Both the position numbers and the translations under genes were made by a program. Shown piece by piece: positions 26,570 to 38,948 of a stretch of 64,000 bases of DNA. Location: contig CM047430.1 of the NCBI GenBank assembly GCA_026168455.1, positions 22,896,735 to 22,960,734 of the forward strand. The letters run 5' to 3'. The stretch's first letter is position 1. Each line of letters begins with the position of its first letter. The stretch is from Theocolax elegans (Eukaryota > Arthropoda > Insecta > Hymenoptera > Cerocephalidae). The notes below the pieces were generated by a model. That model saw only the letters and a list, made by a program, of their open reading frames with translations, had not been told where the DNA came from and did no database searches.

Positions 26570-28260
26570 TGCAGATACCCAGAACACCTTAACAACTCCC
26601 AAAATTAGTACAAATATTCCGAATCACCAAAAACTTCTCGAAATGCCCAACAATACTTCAATAATTTCAGAAATTCTTAAAAAATTCCATAAATGGTGCA
26701 AATATACCGAAATACCATACAAATTTTCGAAATATGCAAGAAATTCCGTAATTAATGCTGATCGCAGAATAACTTAAAAATTCACGAAATTCCCGATATT
26801 CCCAAAAATATCCCATTATTAGTGCGAACATTCTGGAATACCTTCAAAATTCTAGACATCCTGAAGAAATCCCGTAATTAGTGTAAATATATCGGAATAC
26901 CTTAAAGATTCCCGCGACTACCATAAATCTTAAAATATCACGTACTTAGTGCAGATATGACGGAATACTTTTACAATTCGATATTGCCCAAGAAAATCCA
27001 TAAATAGTACAAATATCCAGAATACCTTAAAAAGCCAGAAATTCGATTATTCAAGAATACCATACAAATTCCCGAAATATTCAAGAGGTCCCGTAATTTG
27101 TGCAGTACCCTGGAATACCTCAAAAATTGCCGAAATATCCCAGTAATCCCGTGATTAATGAGGGTATCTCGGAATAATTCAAAAATACTCGAAACATCCA
27201 AGGAATCCTCTAACTAGTGCAGATACCCCGGATATCTCGAAAATTCCCGAAATATCCTAGAAATCCTGTGATTACTGCACATTCTCGAAATACCTCAAAA
27301 ATTCCCAAAAGATCCAAGAGATCCCATAATTAGTGCAGATTATCAAAATAATAAAAAATTTCCGAAATATCCAGGAAATCCCATGATTAATCCAGATATC
27401 CTAGAATAATTTCAAAATTACCGAAATATCTAAGAAAACGCATAAGTAGTGCAGATATCTCGGAGTACCTCATATATTCCCGAAATATCCAAGAAATGTC
27501 GTAATTAATGCAAATGTTCCAAAATACCTTAAAAATAAAAAAATTCCCGAAATATCCAAGAAATCCCGTAATTAGTGCAGATATCTCGAAATACCTCCAA
27601 ATTTCCTAAATATCCAAATTATCCCTTAATTAGTGCATATATCCTAGAATACTTCAGAAGTTCAAGCAATATCCTAAATATCCCGTAATTAGTGCTAATT
27701 CCCGGAATACCTTAAACTTCCCGAAATATCCAAGTTGTTCCGTAATTAGTGAAGATAAGGGATTTTTACAGAAATTGTCACATTCCACTTATAAAATTGT
27801 AATATAATGTAGATAGATGTTGAAGATGTATAAGATTTACTAATCACTTTTGCCTGTAATCCTGTAATAAGCGAAAAAATCGCGAAATACCTTAAAAATT
27901 TCCGAAATTCGCACGAAATCTCGTAATTATTGCAGATACCCAAAATACCATAACAACTCCCGAAATTAGTGCAAATGTCCCAAAACACCTATAATTCTCG
28001 AAATATCTAACAATGACTTAAAAATTCTAGAAATTCTTCAGAAATTCTGTAATTAGTGCAAATATTCCGAATTACTATAAAAATTCACGAAATACCCAAG
28101 AAATTCCGTAAATAGTGCTGTTCGCGGAATACTTTAAAAATTCATGAAATTCCCAAAATTCCCAAAAATATTCCGTTATTAGTGTGGACATTCTGAAATA
28201 CCTTAAAAAATCCAGACCTTCCGAAGAAATCCCATAATGAGTATAGATACCCCGGAATGA
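26520..28260. repeat. 59-bp satellite, array 1 (diverged)
   Basis: Units follow CCCGTAATTAGTGCAGATAT, then CCCGGAATACC, TTAAAAATTCCCGAAATATC and CAAGAAAT. CCCGTAATT and CCCTTAATT at 27564 and 27623 are 59 bp apart. This array uses GTGCAGATA where the other two use GTGAAGTTAT or GTGGAGTTAT, and its copies are more diverged. A non-satellite patch lies at about 27765-27860. Confidence 0.88.
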
Positions 28261-28289
28261 ATGAGACTTTTTAAATAATCTCCGCAAAT

Positions 28290-28445
28290 CTCCGTCTTGA
28301 TTGTAGTCAAAAATTTATCATCGGTGATCTGAATGCCGATATTCTTGAGAAGTGTGATGATGCTAAGTTCGTTCGCAATTTATCAGCGGAACTTTCTTTG
28401 CAACTTGCTCAGCATCATTATATAAAGCACAAGTTAATGTTAGAC
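28290..28445 (+). pseudogene. Non-LTR retrotransposon endonuclease (EEP) fragment
   Basis: An open stretch in one frame reads QKFIIGDLNADIL, then DDAKFVRNLSAELSLQLAQH. The GDLN motif and the following helix match the apurinic-type endonuclease domain of LINE elements. Only about 50 codons remain. The element family cannot be fixed from this piece. Confidence 0.6.
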
Positions 28446-29715
28446 TTGTTATTTTTTTTAATATCCATTATAGGTGCGGCGTACTAGTACAAACTCGTGT
28501 ACAAGAATATATGGACTTGATGCAGTTGATTGGCGTTATACATAGTTCGACATTATGAAGAGATAGAAGGACCTCCAAAGAGCTAGAAGGACTTTCAAAG
28601 AGCTAGAAGGACTATTAAGAACTCACACTAAGCTAGAAAACATTGTGTAACAGTGCTTGTGCACGTGCGTGTCATTAACAAGGAGTCCGAGCTCCTTCCT
28701 CACGGCTGGCCTTGCTAGATTTCGAGTAAACGATTCTTTATTTCTTATAAGTCACGGGGCTTTGGAGTTTTTATATACTTAACAAATATATAGTCTGTAA
28801 GTAAAATGCAGTACAAACTGTCATGTATATGACAGTTATGATATTTGTATTTAATCTACAACTGTGATACTTTATAACTGTGATATCATTATGTGCAATA
28901 TTGTATTTACACAAGTCTTTATATAGTATTTATTTTTTCAATAAAGAATTGTAAATATTGTACTGTACAAATAAAATTATATCTACGATACACTGCCCGG
29001 TCGCCTGTGCGATGTTAATGCAGCTGCAGGTCGCTATATCACGACAAAGCAGTACAGGGGATGCAAAAAGCGGGACGCGAGGGGACAACACCTGTCGAGG
29101 CGGGTATCTATCTGTTTGTTGTTCAAGTGCACGTACGTATCTTTCGTGCACGCAGCCCATTTCCCCCGTGTAACCGGGACAAACCGAGCCGAGCCGAATC
29201 TTGCCGAAACGTATTGACACGAACATTAGGGTGCTGTTTGCTCGTGTTGGTCGAATTCGTCATATGGAAAGATAAACAATACCGCATCGTTACATAATAA
29301 AATAATACATGGTTCGTTTTAAATTAGATTAAGAAAAGTAATAGCTAACTAATTTCATATTTTTTAAATTATAAAAAGAATGATTTTTTAAAAAGAAAAA
29401 GTGATAGATAATAAAACAATTTTGAAATAATTATCAAAAAATACCCATACTTGCGGATATATATACCTTCCCTACTGACTATGGTGTAGTGTATAAAGTG
29501 AAGTAATAACCTCTAAACTATACATAAATGACCGCCTATAGGGTGTTTGGCGGGAGAGGCTTAATAATAAGTAAATTAATCGAACTAAGCTTGAGTCGAA
29601 TTGCAAACAGAAAATATTATTTTACATGTATCTGATCTAATGTATCATAAATTATTTTACAATATTTTCACAGGAATAGAATAAGACTTATATAATAACA
29701 TAAAATAATTTTTAG
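28446..29715. other. Spacer without recognised gene
   Basis: Contains a short triplicated AGCTAGAAGGAC motif (about 28564-28613) and AT-rich sequence with some GC-rich patches (28640-28720, 29000-29220). Open frames at 28930-29297 have no recognisable domain. The right end is the 3' splice region of the xanthine dehydrogenase exon. Confidence 0.4.
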
Positions 29716-29883
29716 GCAGTTGGAGAACCTCCTTTATTTTTGGCTTCATCTGTATTTTTTGCTATTAAAGAAGCTATAAAAGCAGCACGTGAGGATATGG
29801 GAATTAATGGTTTCTTCAGGCTAGATTCTCCCGCAACAGTAGCCCGCATACGCATGGCATGTGTCGATTCTTTAGTAAAAAAG
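29716..29883 (+). CDS. XDH: Internal exon of xanthine dehydrogenase (C-terminal region)
   Basis: 56 codons begin [20 protein letters not shown] and include [20 protein letters not shown], which is the near-C-terminal segment of xanthine dehydrogenase/oxidase. The AVGEPP Glu region lies by the molybdopterin active site. The exon is bounded by TTTTTAG (acceptor) and GTAACC (donor), and its 168 nt are phase 0 at both ends. The full enzyme oxidises hypoxanthine and xanthine to urate. No other exon of the gene was found in the window. Either the introns are very long and transposon-filled, or this is an orphan exon. There are no stops in the exon. Confidence 0.8.
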
Positions 29884-31084
29884 GTAACCCAGTTTAATTT
29901 ACTATACACTATAATAAAATGTAGACCATTAAGAGTATTCCACACTGCGGCAGTCTCTTTTAGTATGAGAAAAATTTTCTTTGTAATATTTAACTAATTT
30001 TCTGGAGTTCAATCCAAGAAAACTAAGTTTTCCCACGTGTTTTTCCCACGTGTTTTTCCCACGTGTTTTTCCCACATTATTTGAATATGTTTTTGGATAA
30101 TAATATTAATAACTAAAGATATGTTTTGTACAGAAAATTTAACTTGGCTGTAGCGATTAGCAAACGGCTGTTCACTGTGGTATCAATTTTTTCTTCAAAA
30201 TAGGCCTTCAATTATCCATAATACCAATCATAATAATTGTTAGATAAATCTTTATACCATTTTATACGTGAGAAAATTCAATATGCTTTAATTTGACGGT
30301 CTTAAATAATATAAATATTACATAGAAAATTTATCTTGGTCTTGGGGGCGCTGCAGTTGTAGCGTTATGGAGCATTCTTAAAGGGTGCCATATCCAAAAA
30401 GTATCGATGAAGCGTAGGTAATGTAGTAAGCTGTAATGTACCAGCAGAGCCATGATCCGTTCAAAAATTATATTACGCTATAACCTCACAGTAGATAACG
30501 CTAATAGTACGTTCCAGTTACCATATTCATTTGCAAATAACTTTTGTAGATTGCAATATTTGACAGAAAAACATTAATTCGCACAATCGTTTTTGCATTT
30601 TCATGTGCAGACGATGTAGGAATGTTTTAAACCAAAAATTATACAATCGTTTTCTACATTCTGTTACGCAAATGATGCAGGAACTTTTAAACCAAAAAAT
30701 TTTACAATAGTCCATTTGATAACTATACTATACACTTTCTATGCAATCGTTTTCTGTATTTTGATACGCAAACGATGCAGGAATTTTACAACCTAATATT
30801 TACAAAAATAATTTGATAGCTATTTCTATATACTTTCCATGCAATTATTTCTGCGTTTTGATATGTAAACGATGCAGGAATTTTACAACCTAATTTTTAT
30901 TAACATAATTGGACATTGATAACTAGAGGTAGCTTTACAGATTGTTACAATTATACAATATAATTGTTACAAAAATACAAAGAAAAATATTTACTATTGA
31001 TTTTAGGTGAACAATCAAAGTAATTATTTAATTGGCAACGTTTCGAAGAAAGTCCTCCATCTTCATCAGGTTATACTTTTATTA
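29884..31084. repeat. Spacer with short tandem repeats
   Basis: At 30032-30075 a 13-bp unit CCCACGTGTTTTT is repeated three to four times, each with a CACGTG E-box palindrome. At about 30540-30900 a degenerate unit of about 110 bp recurs, with CGTTTTCTGTATTTTGATAC and ACGATGCAGGAATTTTACAA. No exon of the neighbouring gene could be recognised. Confidence 0.6.
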
Positions 31085-32520
31085 AATCAATCATTTATTT
31101 GCAACCCACACAGCATGAAAGCTTCCCGATGAAAGATTCATGCAATATTTCTTTGCAAGTTTGCTGCAACCTTCCTAAAACTTTACTGAATCTTACAGCA
31201 ATCTTTCAAAGGAAGATTTCTCGAAAGCGTTATACAATATTGTAGCAACATTCCAAAAAAGATAAAAATCACAGTAAAATGCTACATTGCATGAAACATT
31301 GCCAATAGATTACAGCAACATTTCTAGAAGCAAGATTTATAACAGATTCAAAGAAATTATACGGCGTATGCTTGCTGCAAGCTATTCAAATATATTGCTG
31401 CAACCATTCAAAGAATATTCCTTCTTAATGTTCCAGGAAAGTTCAGTAAAAGAATGCAGCAATTATTGCTTACTAGCTTCTAGGAAGTTTGCTTAAAAGC
31501 CTTCCATCAAGATTTGAACGATTCTTTCTGACAAATCATGGGACAATATTTCCGGCAAGCGTTCTGCAAGCTTCCTGAAAGCCGCACCGAAAGTCGCAAG
31601 GGAAAAGAAAATTAAGTTTGCATGAAACCTTGCTAAAATATTACCGCAAATATTGCAGGAATGTTACCGTAATCTTTCGTGAAAGACAGGCAGACAGATT
31701 GCCACAACCTTTCTGGCCACCTTCAAAAGAGATTCGTCATGCACTGCACAACAAGCTTTTAAAAGCTTATTCTGGAAGATTGCAGCAGCCCGTCAAGGAA
31801 TATTCCCGTTAAATTATGCAAAAATGTTTCACGAAATATTACGGAAATCAATGGTACCTACTTTGTAGAAAACTTGCGTAAAAGATTGCAGCAGGATTTC
31901 AATGCATACTTTCTGAAAGATCATAGGACAATATTCCCGGCAAGCGTCCTGCAAGTTTTAAAAAACCGCACCGAAAGTCACAATGGAAAATAAAATTAAG
32001 CTTGCATGAAACCTTGCTGAAATATTGCCCCAAATATTGCAGGAATGTTACTCGTTTTCCTTCGTGAAAGACAGATTGCCACAACCTTTTTGGCCACCTT
32101 CAAAAGAGTTTCGTCAGCACTGCACGACAAGCTTTCAGAAGCTTAGTCTGGAAGATTGAAACAACCTGTTAGGGAATATTCCCATTGAATTATGCAAAAA
32201 GGTTTACCAAAAGAATGTGACAATGTACAGTACATGCTATGTAGAAAGCTTATCTAATAGTTTCCAGCAAGATTCCAATGAAATTTTTAAGGAAGATCGA
32301 AAGAGAATATTTCCAACAAGCGTCCTGCAAGTTTTCAGAAAACCGCACCGAAAGTCACAATGGAAAATAAAGTTTACCTTGCATGGAAGCTTGCTGAAAT
32401 ATTGTCTCAAATATTGCAGTAACGCAACTGCCAATCTTTCAAAAAAGTCTATGTATAGCATGAATCATTCATCGGGGAGATATTTTAATACTGCTTCGTG
32501 AAGTATTATGTATAAAGAAA
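31085..32520. repeat. Degenerate 375-bp tandem repeat, block 1
   Basis: The landmark CACCGAAAGTCACAATGGAA or a close variant occurs near 31590, 31970 and 32346, about 377 bp apart. GCTGAAATATTGCC, TTGCAGGAATGTTAC and CCACAACCTTTTTGGCCACC recur in register. The opening (31110) has CACACAGCATGAAAGCTTCC, seen again at 32799. Open frames here are artefacts. Confidence 0.75.
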
Positions 32521-32794
32521 TTCATCGTAAATAATTTTTTATCTTTATTATTTATGAATATAGATATTAATAATAAATTATATTTTGTAGTTATATGTAC
32601 AATTAACAGATCTACTTATTTCTAATTACGCCGAAATCGATCTGGATATTCGAAATTCGAGATTATCGAATGTATGTTCATTTGTAGAATGTAAGAATAA
32701 AGGCTTAGTTCCAAGTAATTATTTAACTATATGATTTATTAATATTTAATTATACTTTATACTTTGTATTTATATCGTTGCATAATTCGCTGTT
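32521..32794. other. AT-rich spacer between the two repeat blocks
   Basis: About 270 bp of AT-rich DNA without gene or repeat that I can name. Confidence 0.4.
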
Positions 32795-33420
32795 TCCCAC
32801 ACAGCATAAAAGCTTCCCGATGAAAGATTCATGCAATATTCCTTTGCAAGTTTGCTGCAACCTCCCTAAAACTTAACTGAATGTTACAGCAATCTTTTGA
32901 AAGGAACATTCTACAAAAGCGTTCTGTAATTTTTTAGCAACATTCCAAGAAATATATAATTAACGATAATATGTTATATTGCATGAAACATTGCCAATAG
33001 ATTGCAGCAACATTTCTAGAAATGTTTCAAACTTCATCACAGAAAACTTTCATGAAAGACAACCAAAAATATTTAAGCATGATTTATGACAGATTCAAAG
33101 AAATGATACAGCGAAAGTTTGATGCAAGCTATTCAAATATATTATTGCAACCATTCAAGGTGTATTGCTGTCTAAAGTTCCAAAAAATTTCAGAGAAAGG
33201 ATGAGGCAATCCCTGTCACTAACTTCTAGAAAGCTTGCGTAAAAGCCTTCCAGCAAGATTTCAATGCATTGATTCTGAGCGATCAAAAGACAATACTTCC
33301 AGCAAGCTTCTTGCAAGTTTTCAGCAAACCACACCGAAAGTCACAGTGGAAAATAAAATTAAGCTGGCATGAAAACTTGCTGAAATGTTGCCGCAAATAT
33401 TTCCTGATGGAAATTTTAAA
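32795..33420. repeat. Degenerate 375-bp-family repeat, block 2
   Basis: Starts with the same CACACAGCATAAAAGCTTCC opening as block 1 and ends with the CACCGAAAGTCACAGTGGAA landmark near 33332. It lacks the internal tandem copies, so it may be the ancestral single form. Confidence 0.7.
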
Positions 33421-33439
33421 AAGTAAATAAAAGTATATA

Positions 33440-33730
33440 AATGCAGCTAAATGTGACAACTGAGACTGTATTTACTTTTATTTACGTTTATTTACTTTTT
33501 TTTACATTTATTTACATTTATATACCTTTAATTATATCTGTATACTGTTATTTACATTTCTGATTATTTCAAAGAAAAATTTACTGGCACCAAATAATTT
33601 TTTATAGACGTATATATAATTCATTACAGATATTTACATTTATTTAGATTTATTTACGAATGTATACATTTTTGATCGTTTATATAAATTTATGTACATT
33701 TATTTACAGTTATAAAATAAACTACAATAA
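33440..33730. repeat. ATTTAC simple-sequence region
   Basis: Many spaced TTTATTTACATTT-like steps make up a low-complexity cryptic repeat. No gene. Confidence 0.75.
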
Positions 33731-35626
33731 AAAAATTGTAGAAAATTATAAATAATAATAAATTAAATTAAAATATTAAAAAACTATTTATTATAGATAC
33801 ACTAACTAATAAGAGAGTGTCTCACCATCGGGTCACGGATCTTAACCAAACTCTGGGATACGTTTTGTAATATAAAAATATGAAGAAATTCAAAATTTTA
33901 GACTCTAACGCTCTGATTTATGAAAATTAAAAGCCACTAAAGCAAATTTTGAAGAAAAATAAATGCTACTGCAAAAGTTAAAAAATTCAAATTTGTGTTT
34001 TTTATAAGTAAAGAGATGAAAACACTAAACAACATGTCTCTTTGATCCGTTGTAGATTTAGTGTACAGTTAGCTCAATAAAACCAACGAGGTTTGGAAGG
34101 TAATTGCTTTAGGTTTAAAAAATTATAAAATAATATTAATTTTAAAAATATTGTATTAACTGAGACTCAATTAAAGATTTTCTAACTTTTTTATATGCGA
34201 GAAAATGGAAAAAAAAAATTTTTCATATGTCGTATTAAGATGCAGATCTACATTCTATGAGTAAAATAGCTTCTTTTTTATGCTTGGAGTTTTTCTCTAT
34301 CTCTCATCCTTTTTTTAAAAAAGCGTGTTTTTTTACTAAAAATACTCTAGTTTTTTTTTTCAGTATTTGTATACAATAATAAACTTGAAATACATTATGT
34401 TTAGTTTATTTCTCTATAAATGTGTATTTTACAATACCCCCTAATTTATTTTCTAATAAATTATTTCCTTATTTTTTTATTTGTTTTAGAAACACTATAA
34501 TGATATTAAAGCTTACTAAAGTACCATATGATACAAAGTTGGTACTAATCTCATTCTTATGTAGTACTAATTTCATTATAATGTAGTACTGATTTTGTAA
34601 GAACTGGGTTCAAACTGAGGACGAATTTAGTATAAATTTCATGAATAGTATTTGAGGGGTTGTGTGGAGTTAGATCTCGAGTTAGGTCCCTTTTTAAATT
34701 ATGATTGAAAATTAATCTAAGAGACACCATTTATACATATTTCAAATAAGAAAAAAATGGAAATGTTTCTTTGTATTTCAAATGATTCAGAACACCCAAA
34801 AAGGGCCTAACATATATGACCTCATTAGCCTGCTTTGAATCGATTAAATGCGCAGAGTAGCAAAAATAAAAAAAGTAAGAATAAAAAAAATAAACTAGAA
34901 GAAAAACAATATAAAATTATAATACCTAATAAAATTTTTATCTAACACTGCGCAAAATTGGTTTAATGTGAATTTTTTCTTTTGTGAATAAAAACGAGGA
35001 TTTAAGAACTGGAAGAGAGACTGATGAAAAATAGTTCATTTAACAAAGTTATTTATATATATTTATGAACACTTTGTAAACTGAATTTATTATCTTAAAA
35101 ATAGAAAAATATATTTTCGTTTTCATGAAAAATGTAACAGGTCTTTTCGATACAAGAGCGAAAGTGTTGATTTTCTAACAAGTGCGAATTTAAGGAGTCG
35201 TCTTCCATGATATTTTTGAAAACCAACAGTTTTTGATAAAACTTTAACAGAAGATACTTTGAACATCGATTATTCGATTGGTAAAAAAAATAGTAGGGTA
35301 AACGATTTAATTCTCGAGAAATCAATCACGGAAAATTCGTGCTTTTACACGGGCTTAAATGGAAGGAGTCATAATTATCTCATTAAGTTTCTTTAACTTC
35401 GTTAATATTTAAAAGATAATAATAAAAAACTAGTGGACGATAGGTTTTTAATGAAGATTAAAATAGTCATGAGAAAAAGGGGGGTAAACGATGTAAATTA
35501 GAAGAAAATAGATACAGAAGTATAAAAATATTTGATCAAAGTTGTGACAAGCAAGTGTGCCTGTCATGGTGCGAAGTGAGCACACACATCCCTACCTACC
35601 CATTATCCAATATATTTCCCTAAACC
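33731..35626. other. AT-rich non-coding stretch
   Basis: No gene supported. Positions 33811-33900 resemble 48258-48345: GAGAGTGTCTCAC or GAGAGTCTCAC, then CTTAACCAAACTCTGGGATA or CTTTACCAAACTCTAGGATA, then AAAAATATGAAGAAA. This is therefore one copy of a dispersed repeat family. Confidence 0.5.
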
Positions 35627-36864
35627 CTATAAAAACATGCCTAACACCGAACAAGCCACACCCTGGAACTGAAGCGGAGCCAGCACACACTCATTATTTA
35701 AATATATAGAATTATACCTGAAGCCATTATGACTTATTAAAATACATGGTTTGTTACATTTTTTTAAAAAGTAGAAGAAACTTAGAAATCCTTCTCGCGT
35801 AGACACGGTTACAACTTTTTTATTATGAACGTACATTTCCTTGTTTTTTATGGTGATTCCTGTAACTTCAGACGCACCTGCAGAAATGTTTCTATCTGGC
35901 ATAATATATACTTCGAATTGGCTATTATTTTCATCAATTGCAGCAATCTGTAAGCCAATTGTCAATGTAATTAAAATTTTAATTGTTAAGATTCTGAATT
36001 GTAAATTTACAATTGAATTAATATTGGCATAAACAATTAGTTAACCTGTATTATTTCATCTATAGCTTGTAAACCTGTTGTTTCTATATCAAATACGACT
36101 GTGCCACATTCCTCATAATTAATGTTGGCTAAGAACATAAATTCATACTCGATACATTTAAATATTTATAACATATAAAATTATACAAAAAATTATAGAT
36201 TACCATCATCAACCAAGTCGTATGTGCTTAGATAGCCACTTGCGGATTGGTCTGTAATACCTTCGCGCCTGGAAGTCGAAGCATTTTTAGAAGACCTTTC
36301 CTTTTTCAGAATAAGACGTCTTCTTTTAAATGAAATTGAACTTTTATCTAAACTTTTTTTTTCAAAGATTTTACGCTTATTTAGTCGACAATTGATAGTA
36401 TAAGAGCCTGGTGATAGGTGAAGAGTTCTGCAATTATTCAGTGTAACAACAAAATCGTATCCAATATTTTTTTGTAATACTGCTAAACTAACACGTTCAA
36501 AATGTGATTCTGAACCACCATAGAAAGTCGACTTGGGATGTTTACTGCATACAATATTGTTGAATGATTCGTTGGCTTGACTTGATCCACAGGGCGAAAT
36601 CTTTTTAGAATGGTTTATAAATGGTAGCATAATTTTTTCAAGTCTCATTCTCAAATGTAGATCTAACAAACATTTGCCATCTTTAAAATATTTATAAATG
36701 TGTTCATTCTTATCATTTCTTTTGCAAAATAATCCGCAATTAGTATGTTCACCAAAAGCATGTGGAATTATGTTTTCCAAAGCCTTTTTCACTTCCGTAT
36801 CATTACCTTTATTCTGTTTAATTGGTAAGGCGAATGATTTAGAAAAATATTCTCTTAAAAAAGA
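35627..36864 (-). pseudogene. Spliced remnant: MULE-like domain + DEDDh exonuclease
   Basis: Three exons in phase: 36864(approx.)-36204, 36128-36046 (83 nt) and 35947-35627. Exon A has NIIPHAFGEHTNC, CGSSQANESFNNIVCSKHP, FYGGSESHFERVSLAVLQK and NIGYDFVV, a pattern I recall from insect and cnidarian proteins annotated as mutator-like transposase domain. It then has a basic region and STSRREG. Exons B and C give an exonuclease start, VVFDIETTGL (DEDDh motif I), then QIAAIDENNSQFEVYIMP, ASEVTGI and ILISHNG. Donors (GTAATC, GTTAAC) and acceptors (TTCTTAG, CTTACAG) are convincing. The protein would end early after exon C, and nothing upstream of exon A is present, so it is likely a partial or dead copy. 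The function is unknown. Confidence 0.65.
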
Positions 36865-36887
36865 CTATATACTATCTTACTTATATA

Positions 36888-36935
36888 CTAGCAACAATTC
36901 CTCGGTCGCTAACGCTCCCTCGGTAATTATACTAC
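36888..36935 (-). mobile_element. Helitron-like 3' terminus, copy 1
   Basis: On the minus strand the sequence ends CCGAGGAATTGTTGCTAG with a T next in the flank (36887). CTAG at the end and a T target base suit a Helitron 3' end. Near-identical termini occur at 38722 (minus), 48607 (plus) and a decayed one near 51684. No clear hairpin precedes it, so the class is an inference supported by the nearby Helitron genes. Confidence 0.5.
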
Positions 36936-36939
36936 ATTT

Positions 36940-38625
36940 ATATTTATTTTTTACAGTTATTTTTTTTTATAATTTTATAATATAATATGTATATTAATAT
37001 AATATGTGATTATAATAAAATTCAGATCTCAGCATCGTAGCTGAGAAATAATTAGTTCTTTCCCCTCCCCCTCCCTCATCATTAAAATGGAGAATAGAAA
37101 AGTATAAAATATTTGTGATATTTTTTAATTTTACCCCTCCCCTCTTTACCATTATATGGTGTGTAAAGAAGAATAATTGCCATATTGTTATTCACGTGTA
37201 CCGAAAACCTCTATAAAACAATTTCATCCCCCCATCTTTCGCTAACTACCATTAAATGGAGGATAAATGAAGTCTGGCTGTCATATTGTTATTCACCGAA
37301 ACCGAAAATCCCCATTAAAGTTTTTTAGAATTCTTATACTTTTAATCTTCCGCCCCCCCCTCCTTCTCTCATGATTAAAATGGGGGATAAAAAGTACGGT
37401 TGACAGATTGTTATTCACCTGTACCAAAAACCCCTTTAAAATATTTTGGGAATTTTTCTAATTATCCCCCACCCTCTACCCTTTTCCGCTATCTATCTGT
37501 AAGTGGAGGATAAATAAAGACAGGTTGTCATATTGTTATTCACCTAAACCAAAAACCGCCGTTAAAGTTTTTTCAGAATTTTTTCATTGTTAATCTCCCC
37601 CCCCCCCTCTCCACTCTCCCGTCCTATCTGCCATTAAATAGAGGATAAATAAAGTCTGGTTGTCATATTGTTTTTCATAGTAACCAAAAATTCCCATTAA
37701 ATTTTTATTTTATTTTTATATTTTTAATCTCCCCCCTCCTCTATTTGCTTCATGGTAATTAGAAAAGAATGGCTGCCATATTGTTATTCACCTGTACCGA
37801 AAACCGCTATAATACAATTTTTCTAGTTTTACTCCTCCCCCCCCCCCCTCTTACCATCCAGCGCTATCTACCATTAAATGGAGGATAAATAAAGACTTCT
37901 TGTGATATTCTTATTCACCGTAACTGAAAATCCCCAATTAAGTTTTTTTTAAATTCTTATATTTTTAATCTCCCCGCCTCCTTTTATATGTAAAATGGGG
38001 GATATAAAAGAATGGTTGTCATAATGTTATTCACCTGTACCGGAAACCCCTATATTATTTTTGGAATTTTTCAAATTTTATTCCTCCTCCTTCTTCCCTC
38101 TCTTCCATCTACCTTTAAATGAAGGATAAATGAAGAGTGATTATGATATCATTATTGACTGTATCCGAAAATCCCCATTTTAGTTTTTTTAGATTTCTTA
38201 TATTTTTAATCCCCCCCTCCTTTCCTTCTTCTTTCATCTTTAAAATGGAGGATAAAAACGAATGGTTGTTGTATAGTTATTTACGGGTACCAAAAACCCC
38301 TATGAAATATTTTTGGAATTTTTCTAATTTTACACTCCTCTCTCCTACCCCCCTCCCTATCTACAATTAAATTGCAGATAGGTAGAGACTGGTTGTCATA
38401 TTGCTATTATCCGTAACTGAAATCCCTATTAGAGTTTTTTTTACTATTATATTTTTAATCATTTCCCTCCTTTTTTCATCTTTAAAATGGGAGACAAAAA
38501 AGAATGGAATTACCCCTATAAAATAATTTAAAAAATTTTCTAATTTAAACCCCCCTTCCTCGTCCTTCCCCCACCTATCATTACATGTGGGATAAATGAA
38601 GAGTGGTTCTCGTATTCAGCGTTAA
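36940..38625. repeat. Dimeric minisatellite (about 118 + 118 bp), copy 1
   Basis: Landmark TATTGTTATTCACC or variants recur near 37185, 37290, 37408, 37530, 37663, 37778, 37900, 38020, 38148 and 38395, about 115-125 bp apart. Alternate units carry TGTACCGAAAACCCCTATAA and GTAACCGAAAATCCCCATTA, so the true unit is a dimer of about 235 bp. C-runs (CCCCCCTCC) mark each monomer. The family recurs at 48900-49340 and 54120-55060. Confidence 0.85.
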
Positions 38626-38639
38626 CCCTTCCACCCCAC

Positions 38640-38725
38640 ATATACGCTTAATTCTTGCAACTTGTGGGACGCCGGACACCGGTCACCGGACACCGGAGAA
38701 CGGATGAATTTTAATATAATACTAG
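38640..38725 (-). mobile_element. GC-rich motif and Helitron-like 3' terminus, copy 2
   Basis: CGCCGGACACCGGTCACCGG and ACACCGGAGAACGG precede CTAG at 38722-38725 (minus-strand end TTGCTAG, T flank). The same order recurs at 51610-51690 and partly at 55120-55140, so it is a fixed module of the duplicated block. Confidence 0.55.
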
Positions 38726-38942
38726 CAACAATTCCTCGGTCGCTAACGCTCCCTCGGTCGAAATTACACTAAATATATACTTATTTTTTTAATTTTTTTT
38801 TAATTTATAATTTTACAATTTAATTGAATACAAATGTAAAATATAATATAATGTGTAATTAATTAACCTAGTATTCAATTACAATCAATTTTTTAGTCAA
38901 TAAAATAAAAATAATAGTGTATTATATTTGCAACATTGTATA
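38726..38942. other. AT-rich part of duplicated block
   Basis: Starts with the CTCGGTCGCTAACGCTCCC module and continues AT-rich to the palindromic insertion. It matches 51700-51910 closely; no gene. Confidence 0.6.
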
Positions 38943-38948
38943 TACTTT

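Noticed and set aside
28640..29230. Possible solo LTR
   Set aside because: Starts TGTAACAG-like, but no matching CA end, partner LTR or target duplication could be found.
35095..35325. 76-codon minus-strand frame
   Set aside because: No recognisable domain, no splice context and AT-rich composition; chance is sufficient.
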